Part shown: one piece after another, positions 28,607 to 35,306 of the stretch
Position numbering within the stretch: the first letter of the stretch is position 1
How the letters are laid out: every line of letters starts with the position of its first letter
Source: Schumannella sp.
GTDB taxonomy: Bacteria > Actinomycetota > Actinomycetes > Actinomycetales > Microbacteriaceae
Reading direction: 5' to 3'
DNA length: 35,306 nucleotides
Assembly (NCBI GenBank): GCA_025463555.1
Contig: JAODAS010000044.1
Location: 1 to 35,306, forward strand
Made by a program: the position numbers and the translations under genes
Notes under the pieces: model-generated
Database searches by the model: none
Seen by the model: only the letters and a program-made list of their open reading frames with translations
Told to the model about the DNA's origin: nothing

Positions 28607-29059
28607 ATGACCACACCCCTCTCGGACCTGCTCGCCCAGGTCCCCACGCTCAACGATCCCGCCCAGCCTTTCGTGTACGAGGTGAAAGGCGACAAGATCG
28701 TCGCCCGCTGGGACATCGTCCGCGCCAAGTCGCTGTACCCCAAGGAGTTCAAGACCATCGACAAGAAGTTCTCGGTGACCGTCGAACTCGACGAGAAGAA
28801 GGGCACCTACAAGTCGAAGGACCGGGCGAAGAGCTCGGGCGTCAGCGTCAACGGCGGCGGCATCAGCTTCGGAAGCAACAGCTTCTCGGGCAAGACGTCG
28901 GGCAAGGAGTTCAGCTTCGAGCTCGGCGGGGTGAACAAGACCGATGACGGCATTTCGCCGGTTCTGGCCTGGAGTTTCGACACCGCCCGCATCAAGGACC
29001 CGCTGTTCGCGTTCCTCGAGCAGCACGGCTGGAAGAAGCGCCGCGGCCTGTTCGGCTGA
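28607..29059 (+). CDS. Conserved-looking hypothetical protein, 150 aa, Lys-rich
   Basis: Intact ORF with -10-like TACGCT 6 nt before ATG; plausible codon use; no family recognised. Confidence 0.75.
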   Translation: MTTPLSDLLAQVPTLNDPAQPFVYEVKGDKIVARWDIVRAKSLYPKEFKTIDKKFSVTVELDEKKGTYKSKDRAKSSGVSVNGGGISFGSNSFSGKTSGKEFSFELGGVNKTDDGISPVLAWSFDTARIKDPLFAFLEQHGWKKRRGLFG

Positions 29060-29079
29060 CCAGCTGCTGACGGGCGGCT

Positions 29080-30516
29080 CTACCCGACGATGTGCATGGC
29101 GCGTGCTGCGTCGGTGATCGCGCCCGACATCGACGGGTAGACCGAGAAGGCGCGCGCCAGCTGGTCGACGGTGAGACGGTGCTCCACGGCGAGGGCGATC
29201 GGCAGGATCAGGTCGCTCGCCTTCGGCGCGACGACGACTCCGCCGATGACGGTGCCCGATCCGGTGCGGGCGAAGATCTTGACGAAGCCGTCTTTCAGGC
29301 CCATCATCTTGGCCCGCGGGTTGGATGCCAGCGGCAGCTTGTAGATCTCGCCCTGGGCGATGCCGTCTTCGATCTGCTTCTGCGACCAGCCGACGGTGGC
29401 CACCTCGGGCTGGGTGAAGATGTTCGATGTCACGTTGCGCAGTTCGGTGGGGGACACCGCGTCACCCATCGCGTGGAACACGGCGGTGCGTCCCTGCATC
29501 GAGGCGACGGATGCCAGCGGCAGGAAGTCGCTGCAGTCGCCGGCCGCGTAGATGGACGGCATCGACGTGCGGGCGACCCGGTTTACGCGGATGTGCCCCG
29601 ACTCGGACAACTGCACCCCGGCCTCTTCGAGACCGATACCGGTGGTGTTCGGGATCGCGCCGACCGCCATCAGCGCGTGGGAGCCTTCCACCGTCCGCCC
29701 GTCGGTGAGGGTCACCAGCACGCTGTCGCCGGTGTTCACCACCGATTCGGCGCGGCTCTTGTTGAGCACCTGCATGCCGTTGCGGGCGAAGACGTCGCCG
29801 ATGACCTTGGCCGCATCGGCGTCCTCGCCCGGCAGGACCTGTTCGCGGCTGGAGACCAGGGTGACCTTCGAACCCAGCGCCAGGTACGCCGACGCGAACT
29901 CCGCCCCGGTGACGCCGGAGCCGATGACGATCAGGTGCTCGGGGACCTCTTCGAGCGTGTAGAGCTGTGTCCAGGTGAAGATCCGTTTGCCGTCGGGTTT
30001 GGCGCTGGCCAGGATCCGCGGCCTGGCGCCGACGGCGATGACCAGGGTGTCCGCGTCGATCTCGTCGAAGTCGGTGCGGGATCTGCCTGTGCCGGTGGAC
30101 ACGACGAGGCGGTTGGGGCCGTCGAGCCGCCCTTCGCCGGTGAGGATGCGGACCCCGGCCTTGAGCAGCTGCGCCTTGAGGTCTTCGGACTGCTGCCGCG
30201 CGAGCAGCAGGAGGCGCTGGTTGACCGCGCCCAGGTTCACCGCGACCTCCGGCTTGACGGCCCGGCCGGCCTCGTTGCGGCTGAAGAACTGGACCCCCAG
30301 GTCGGCCGCTTCGCCGACCGATGTCGCCGCTTCGGCGGTGGCGATGAGCGTCTTCGAGGGCACGACGTCGGTGAGGACCGCCGATCCGCCGACGCCGACG
30401 CGTTCGACAAGTGTCACGTCGGCACCGAGCTGCGCGCCGGTGAGCGCGGCCTCGTAGCCGCCGGGCCCACCGCCGAGGATCGCGAGCCGATGGGTGCGTT
30501 CGAACTCGTAGGCCAT
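29080..30516 (-). CDS. lpdA: NAD(P)H-quinone dehydrogenase / LpdA-like flavoprotein disulfide reductase homologue
   Basis: LAILGGGPGGYEAALTGAQLGADVTLVERVGVGGSAVLTDVVPSKT (redox cysteines absent); IGSGVTGAEFASAY; IYAAGDCSDFLPLASVASMQGR. Confidence 0.88.
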   Translation of the reverse strand: MAYEFERTHRLAILGGGPGGYEAALTGAQLGADVTLVERVGVGGSAVLTDVVPSKTLIATAEAATSVGEAADLGVQFFSRNEAGRAVKPEVAVNLGAVNQRLLLLARQQSEDLKAQLLKAGVRILTGEGRLDGPNRLVVSTGTGRSRTDFDEIDADTLVIAVGARPRILASAKPDGKRIFTWTQLYTLEEVPEHLIVIGSGVTGAEFASAYLALGSKVTLVSSREQVLPGEDADAAKVIGDVFARNGMQVLNKSRAESVVNTGDSVLVTLTDGRTVEGSHALMAVGAIPNTTGIGLEEAGVQLSESGHIRVNRVARTSMPSIYAAGDCSDFLPLASVASMQGRTAVFHAMGDAVSPTELRNVTSNIFTQPEVATVGWSQKQIEDGIAQGEIYKLPLASNPRAKMMGLKDGFVKIFARTGSGTVIGGVVVAPKASDLILPIALAVEHRLTVDQLARAFSVYPSMSGAITDAARAMHIVG

Positions 30517-30537
30517 GTATCCATTCTGGCGGGTGCG

Positions 30538-30575
30538 CTGGTCGAGTGCCGCCGCCGGCGATGTATCGATACCAG
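30538..30575. repeat. Variant of the Microbacteriaceae dispersed palindromic element containing GTATCGATAC
   Basis: CTGGTCGAGTGCCGCCGCCGGCGATGTATCGATACCAG. Confidence 0.6.
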
Positions 30576-30582
30576 CCGGAAA

Positions 30583-30588
30583 TAGACT
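30583..30588 (+). promoter_or_regulatory. -10 hexamer TAGACT of punA, 6 nt before ATG
   Basis: TAGACT-GTCGGG-ATG. Confidence 0.55.
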
Positions 30589-30594
30589 GTCGGG

Positions 30595-31431
30595 ATGTCA
30601 ACGACGCCCCCTGTGAACCCGCTCGATGATCCCCGCACCGATCCGTTCGCGGTGGCGAAGCAGGCGGCGCAGCAACTCGCGACGGCCACCGGTGTCGAGA
30701 GGCATGACATCGCGCTGACCCTGGGCAGCGGCTGGGGCCAGGCGGCCGAGTTGATCGGCGAGACCACTCACACGATCCCGGCCACGGACATCGTCGGGTT
30801 CAGCGCCTCGGCGGTCGCGGGTCACTCGGGGACTCTGCGCAGCATCCTGTTGCCCGACGGCAAGCGCGCGCTGGTGATCGGCGCACGCACCCATTACTAC
30901 GAGGGGCACGGCGTGCGGCGGGTCGTGCATTCGGTGCGCACGGCGGCTGCAGCCGGTGCGACCACGATGATCTTGACGAACGGGGCGGGCGGCATCAAGG
31001 AGACCTGGCGACCGGGGCATCCGACGCTGATCAGCGACCACATCAACCTCACCGCCGACTCCCCGCTCGAGGGCGCGACGTTCATCGACCTGACCGACCT
31101 GTACTCGAAGCGCCTGCGTGACCTGGCCCGCACCGTGGATCCCGAGCTGGACGAGGGGGTGTACGTGCAGTTCCGTGGTCCGCACTACGAGACTCCCGCC
31201 GAGGTGCAGATGGCGAAGACGATGGGCGGCCACATCGTCGGCATGTCGACGGCGCTGGAGGCGATCGCAGCGCGCGAAGCCGGTATGGAGATCTTGGGCA
31301 TGTCGCTGATCACCAATCTCGCGGCCGGCATCTCGAAAGAGAAGCTGTCGCACGCCGAGGTGCTGCAGGCGGGCAAGGATGCCGAGTCGACCCTCGGGGG
31401 CCTTCTGGCCAGGATCGTGGCGCAGCTGTGA
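30595..31431 (+). CDS. punA: Purine-nucleoside phosphorylase
   Basis: HDIALTLGSGWGQAAELIGE; GFSASAVAGHSGTL; GARTHYYEGHGVRRVVHSVRTAAAAGATTMILTNGAGGI; FRGPHYETPAEV. Confidence 0.95.
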   Translation: MSTTPPVNPLDDPRTDPFAVAKQAAQQLATATGVERHDIALTLGSGWGQAAELIGETTHTIPATDIVGFSASAVAGHSGTLRSILLPDGKRALVIGARTHYYEGHGVRRVVHSVRTAAAAGATTMILTNGAGGIKETWRPGHPTLISDHINLTADSPLEGATFIDLTDLYSKRLRDLARTVDPELDEGVYVQFRGPHYETPAEVQMAKTMGGHIVGMSTALEAIAAREAGMEILGMSLITNLAAGISKEKLSHAEVLQAGKDAESTLGGLLARIVAQL

Positions 31432-33101
31432 CTACTCCGCTGCCACCGATCGACGCGGCCGCGGCGCTGGCACGCGCATGGATGGCACAGGATCCTGATC
31501 CCGCAACCCGCGCCGAACTGGATGCCCTGGTCGCGCGAGCCGAGGCCGGGGTGCCGGAGGCGGTGGCGGACCTGACCGAGCGGTTCTCGGGCCGGCTCGA
31601 CTTCGGCACCGCCGGCCTGCGCGGCGCTCTCGGCGCGGGGCCCACCCGGATGAACCGCGTGCTGGTCGCGCAGGCCGCCGCCGGGCTGGCAGCCTATCTG
31701 CGGCTGCGCGAGCCGAACCCGTCGGTCGTCATCGGCTACGACGGGCGGCACAATTCCGCGGTTTTCGCCCGCGACAGCGCCGAGATCATGCAGGCGGCCG
31801 GAGTGCAGGCGACCCTGCTGCCTCGTCTGCTGCCAACCCCGGTGCTCGCGTTCGCGGTGCGCTTCTATCAAGCCTCGGCCGGCGTCATGGTCACGGCATC
31901 GCACAACCCCGCCGCCGACAACGGCTACAAGGTCTATCTGGGCGGCGGGGACGGCGGCTCTCAGATCGTGCCCCCCGCCGATGCCGAGATCCAGGCGGCG
32001 ATCCTGGACATCGCGCGCGGATCGGTGACGGCCCTGCCGCGCTCGACGGCGTATGCCACCGCCGGCGAGGAGGTCATCGACGCCTACCGCTCTGCGACAT
32101 CCGGGGTGGCGCGGGCCGGGGCGCCGGCGGCGACCCTGCGGTACGTCTACACCCCGATGCACGGAGTCGGGCTCGAGACGGCGCGGGCGGTGTTCGCCGC
32201 CGCCGGGTTCCCCGATATGCACGTCGTTCCGGCGCAGGCCAATCCCGATCCCGACTTCCCCACGGTCGCGTTCCCGAACCCCGAGGAGCCGGGTGCGATG
32301 GACCTGGCGATGGAACTGGCTGCGGTCGTGGACGCCGATCTCGTGATCGCGAACGACCCGGACGCCGACCGCGTGGCCGTGGGCGTGCGTGAAGGGGACG
32401 CATGGCGGCGGCTGTCGGGCAACGAGGTCGGCTGGCTGCTCGGGTGGCGTGCAGCCCGCGCCGCCGGCGGGACCGGGACGCTCGCCTGCTCGCTGGTATC
32501 GTCGCCCGCTCTCGGAGCGGTGGCCGCGGCATCCGGTCTGGAATGGATCGAGACCCTGACCGGGTTCAAGTGGATCTCTCGCGCCCCCGGCCTGGTGTTC
32601 GGGTACGAGGAAGCGCTCGGCTACCTCGTCGACCCCGACAAGGTGCGCGACAAGGACGGCATCTCGGCGGCGGTCGCTGTGCTGGAGGAGTTCGCCGACC
32701 TGAAGGCGGCCGGAATCACGTACGAGCAGCACCTGGCCTCCTTCGCCGAGCAGTTCGGTGGATACGCGTCGTCGCAGATCTCCATCCGCGTCGCCGACCT
32801 GTCGATCATCCCGGCGACGATGGAGCGGCTGCGCTCCTCGCCGCCTTCTGTGGTGAACGGTCGCGCCGTGCAGGGTGTGGACGACTTCATGGGCGGGGTT
32901 CAGGGCTTCCCGCCGAACGACATCCTGCGGTTCAGGTTCGACGGCGGACGCGTGATCGTGCGCCCTTCGGGCACCGAACCGAAGCTGAAGTGCTATCTGG
33001 ACGCGTGGTCGACCGACGGGACGGCCGCCCAGCGCCTCGCGTCGGCCGAGGCGACCGTCGCCGCACTCGAGACGGGGATGCGGCAGTTGCTCGAGAGCTA
33101 G
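31428..33101 (+). CDS. Phosphoglucomutase/phosphomannomutase family protein
   Basis: LDFGTAGLRGALGAGPTRMNR; GVMVTASHNPAADNGYKVY; ANDPDADRVAVGV; RPSGTEPKLKCYLD. Confidence 0.95.
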   Translation: MTTPLPPIDAAAALARAWMAQDPDPATRAELDALVARAEAGVPEAVADLTERFSGRLDFGTAGLRGALGAGPTRMNRVLVAQAAAGLAAYLRLREPNPSVVIGYDGRHNSAVFARDSAEIMQAAGVQATLLPRLLPTPVLAFAVRFYQASAGVMVTASHNPAADNGYKVYLGGGDGGSQIVPPADAEIQAAILDIARGSVTALPRSTAYATAGEEVIDAYRSATSGVARAGAPAATLRYVYTPMHGVGLETARAVFAAAGFPDMHVVPAQANPDPDFPTVAFPNPEEPGAMDLAMELAAVVDADLVIANDPDADRVAVGVREGDAWRRLSGNEVGWLLGWRAARAAGGTGTLACSLVSSPALGAVAAASGLEWIETLTGFKWISRAPGLVFGYEEALGYLVDPDKVRDKDGISAAVAVLEEFADLKAAGITYEQHLASFAEQFGGYASSQISIRVADLSIIPATMERLRSSPPSVVNGRAVQGVDDFMGGVQGFPPNDILRFRFDGGRVIVRPSGTEPKLKCYLDAWSTDGTAAQRLASAEATVAALETGMRQLLES

Positions 33102-33104
33102 CCG

Positions 33105-33377
33105 CTAGCCCAGAGAGCGATGCAGCTTGTCGCTCAGTTCGTCGGTGTCGAAGTAGTTCTGCACCACTATGACGTCGGCGAACGTCTGACCGATCGCGCT
33201 CAGGAACTCTGGGCTCGTGAGGATCACCTGTGCATCATCGGCTTCTGCCGCCAGCGAATCGAGGTCGCACGCGACGACCGTCGCCTCGATGCCCAGGCGA
33301 TGCAGTACGCGTTCGGCATTGACCTTCAGGATGCCGCTGGTTCCGATTCCCGCACCGCAGATGGCGACGATCTTCAT
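33105..33377 (-). CDS. PTS EIIB component (ascorbate/SgaB-like)
   Basis: MKIVAICGAGIGTSGILKVNAERVLHRLGIEATVVACDLDSL; ICGAGIGTS phospho-Cys loop. Confidence 0.85.
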   Translation of the reverse strand: MKIVAICGAGIGTSGILKVNAERVLHRLGIEATVVACDLDSLAAEADDAQVILTSPEFLSAIGQTFADVIVVQNYFDTDELSDKLHRSLG

Positions 33378-33387
33378 GCAAGCCCTC

Positions 33388-33861
33388 TCATGCCGCGTCC
33401 AGCGGCTCAGACGGGTAGCCGTCCGGCGCGCCCAGGATCTCGCGCACCTCATCCGGCGTCGTCGCCGCAGCGAGCCGGTCGACGGCGTCGGAGTCGTTGA
33501 ACACGTTGGCCAGCGCCGCGACGACCGAGAGGTGGGTGGCGAAACCGGCCGCGAGTCCCAGCACCACGTGCACCGGGTCGTTGTAGGGGTGACCGAACGA
33601 CACCGGTGTGGCCAGGGTGACCACAGAGAGCCCGTCGCTCAGCACCTCGGGGCCCGGTCGCGCGTGCGCCAGGGCGAGTCCGGGTGCGATGACGACGTAC
33701 GGGCCGTGCTCGTCGATCATCCGGATCATCTCGTCCGCGTACGAGGCTTCGGCGGCTCCCGTCCGGGCCAGCGCGGCCCCCGCGAGCCCGACGGCCGCGC
33801 GCCAGTCGGCGGCGGTCGCACCGAGCTGCACGCCGTCGTCCGGGAGAGGGGGCAGGGTCAT
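33388..33861 (-). CDS. PTS EIIA component (mannitol/fructose/ascorbate type)
   Basis: YVVIAPGLALAHARPGPEVLSDGLSVVTLATPVSFGHPYNDPVHVVLGLAA; active-site His context. Confidence 0.88.
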   Translation of the reverse strand: MTLPPLPDDGVQLGATAADWRAAVGLAGAALARTGAAEASYADEMIRMIDEHGPYVVIAPGLALAHARPGPEVLSDGLSVVTLATPVSFGHPYNDPVHVVLGLAAGFATHLSVVAALANVFNDSDAVDRLAAATTPDEVREILGAPDGYPSEPLDAA

Positions 33862-34976
33862 CAGGCGGCGCCGAACCCCGCGGCCAGCCGCTCGATCAGC
33901 TCTTCGCGGTCCTCGAGCGGGATGAACGCGGCGTCGGCGGCATTCAGCTGGAAGGCCAGAACGTCGTCGATGTCGTACCCGAACGCGTCCGCGAGGATCC
34001 CGATCTCCTTCGTCAGCGTCGTCGCGCTCATGAGGCGGTTGTCCGTGTTCACCGTCACGCGGAACCCGAGCTGGTACAGCATGTCGAACGGGTGGTCCTC
34101 CATGGTGTCGCCCCACGCGGCGAAGGCCCCCGTCTGCAGGTTCGAGCTGGGGCTGCACTCGAGGGTGACGCCGCGATCCTTGACCCATTGGGCCAGACGA
34201 CCCAGTGTGACGAACTGGGCTTCGTCATCCTCGCCCTCGACCGTGATGTCCTCCGCGATGCGCACGCCGTGGCCCAGCCGCAGCGCGCGGCCGTCGATCA
34301 GGGCGCCGCGGATGCTCTCGAGCCCGTCCGCCTCGCCCGCGTGGACCGTCGCCGGGAACCAGTTCTCCGCAAGCAGATCGAACGCCTCACGCTGTCGCGA
34401 GGCCGGGAAGCCGGCCTCCGGTCCGGCGATGTCGAATCCCACCACCCCGCGGTCGCGGTGGCGCAGGGCCAGCTCGGCGATCTCGGTGCCGCGCTCGAGG
34501 TGGCGCATCGCACTGACCAGCTGGCCGATCCGGATGTCGTGGCCGGCCGAGCGGGCCGCATCGACCGCTTCGTCGATACCCTCCTGCACGGCCTCGACGG
34601 TCTCGTCGAGCGAGAGTCGCCTGGTCAGGTGCTGCTCCGGAGCCCAGCGGATCTCGCCGTACACGACACCGTCGGCGACGAGATCCTCGACGAAGTCCCG
34701 CGCGACCCGAACCAGACCTTCGCGGGTCTGCATGACCGAGATGGTGACATCGAATGTCTTCAGGTACTCCACGAGCGAACCGCTGTCCGACTTCTCCGCG
34801 AACCAGGTCGCGAGCGCCTCGGCTCCGTCGGCCGGCAGATCCAGCCCCAGCGGTTCCGCCAGCTCGATGATGGTCTGCGGTCGCAGCCCGCCATCCAGGT
34901 GGTCATGGAGGGAGACCTTCGGAAGGTCACGGATCGGCACCCGGCTACCGGGAAGCGCGGAGGCGGCGTCGCTCAT
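33861..34976 (-). CDS. add: Adenosine deaminase
   Basis: LPKVSLHDHLDGGLRPQTIIELA; VVGFDIAGPEAGFP; TVHAGEADG; LECSPSSNLQTGA; TVNTDNRLMS. Confidence 0.96.
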   Translation of the reverse strand: MSDAASALPGSRVPIRDLPKVSLHDHLDGGLRPQTIIELAEPLGLDLPADGAEALATWFAEKSDSGSLVEYLKTFDVTISVMQTREGLVRVARDFVEDLVADGVVYGEIRWAPEQHLTRRLSLDETVEAVQEGIDEAVDAARSAGHDIRIGQLVSAMRHLERGTEIAELALRHRDRGVVGFDIAGPEAGFPASRQREAFDLLAENWFPATVHAGEADGLESIRGALIDGRALRLGHGVRIAEDITVEGEDDEAQFVTLGRLAQWVKDRGVTLECSPSSNLQTGAFAAWGDTMEDHPFDMLYQLGFRVTVNTDNRLMSATTLTKEIGILADAFGYDIDDVLAFQLNAADAAFIPLEDREELIERLAAGFGAA

Positions 34977-34982
34977 TCCCTC

Positions 34983-34988
34983 AATTTA
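34983..34988 (-). promoter_or_regulatory. -10 hexamer TAAATT of add, 6 nt before ATG
   Basis: minus strand TAAATT-GAGGGA-ATG. Confidence 0.55.
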
Positions 34989-35028
34989 TCGTGCGCGGGG
35001 CCGAGAACCCCGCCCCGTCCCGGTTCCG

Positions 35029-35034
35029 TAGGCT
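35029..35034 (+). promoter_or_regulatory. -10 hexamer TAGGCT of the nucleoside hydrolase gene, 6 nt before ATG
   Basis: TAGGCT-GAGGGC-ATG. Confidence 0.55.
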
Positions 35035-35040
35035 GAGGGC

Positions 35041-35306
35041 ATGCCCCGCAAGATCATCCTGGACTGCGATCCGGGCCACGACGACGCCGTCGCGCTGCTG
35101 CTCGCTCACGGCAATCCCGACATCGAACTGGTCGGTGTCACCACCGTCGTCGGCAACCAGACGATCGACAAGGTCACTCGCAACGCCCTCTCGGTGGCCC
35201 GCGTCGCCGGCATCGTGGGAGTGCCCTTCGCTCGCGGCGCAGCGCGCCCGCTCGTGCGGCAGGTCGAGACCGCCGAGAGCATCCACGGTGAATCGGGGCT
35301 CGACGG
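35041..35306 (+). CDS. Inosine-uridine preferring nucleoside hydrolase family (partial, runs off right edge)
   Basis: Own translation: MPRKIILDCDPGHDDAVALLLAHGNPDIELVGVTTVVGNQTIDKVTRNALSVARVAG; DxDxGxDDA motif. Confidence 0.92.
   Translation, partial: MPRKIILDCDPGHDDAVALLLAHGNPDIELVGVTTVVGNQTIDKVTRNALSVARVAGIVGVPFARGAARPLVRQVETAESIHGESGLD

Noticed and set aside
33217-35031. 604-aa plus-strand ORF
   Set aside because: Ser/Arg/Pro-rich shadow of PTS EIIA and add.
1-35306. CRISPR array, prophage, integrase, transposase or restriction system
   Set aside because: No regularly spaced repeats and no ORF with such motifs; gene order is largely actinobacterial core synteny.

Overview
High-GC actinobacterial chromosome segment, probably Microbacteriaceae (Microbacterium-like); the taxonomy is inferred from gene content, codon use and a familiar dispersed repeat. 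It holds about 33 protein genes and no recognisable rRNA, tRNA, CRISPR array or transposon. Blocks: (i) 1-15.06 kb, cell-envelope polysaccharide locus: GT4 and GT2 glycosyltransferases, nucleotide-sugar dehydrogenase, DUF2142-like membrane protein, ABC exporter, dTDP-rhamnose genes rmlC-rmlA divergent from rmlB-rmlD, and an LCP ligase; (ii) 15.06-21.3 kb, purE/purK, GtrA, PH-domain protein, birA, Dol-P-Man-synthase-like GT2, accD, accE; (iii) 21.3-26.0 kb, a 406-bp hairpin-rich convergent intergenic region, then a minus-strand cassette (response regulator, histidine kinase, degenerate kinase-like membrane protein) preceded by an RNA methyltransferase gene; (iv) 26.0-35.3 kb, maf, biotin carboxylase alpha subunit, a hypothetical protein, an LpdA-like flavoprotein, and purine/pentose salvage genes (punA, phosphosugar mutase, adenosine deaminase, nucleoside hydrolase) with orphan-looking PTS EIIA/EIIB genes. 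Main second-look items: two back-to-back hairpins (one a perfect 13-bp stem) in the only long convergent gap; a regulatory cassette splitting accDE from maf-accA; 15 genes with a TANNNT -10 hexamer exactly 6-7 nt before the start codon (leaderless initiation); a 92-bp convergent coding overlap; and a PTS IIA/IIB pair without IIC. No wholly new system can be proven from the sequence alone.
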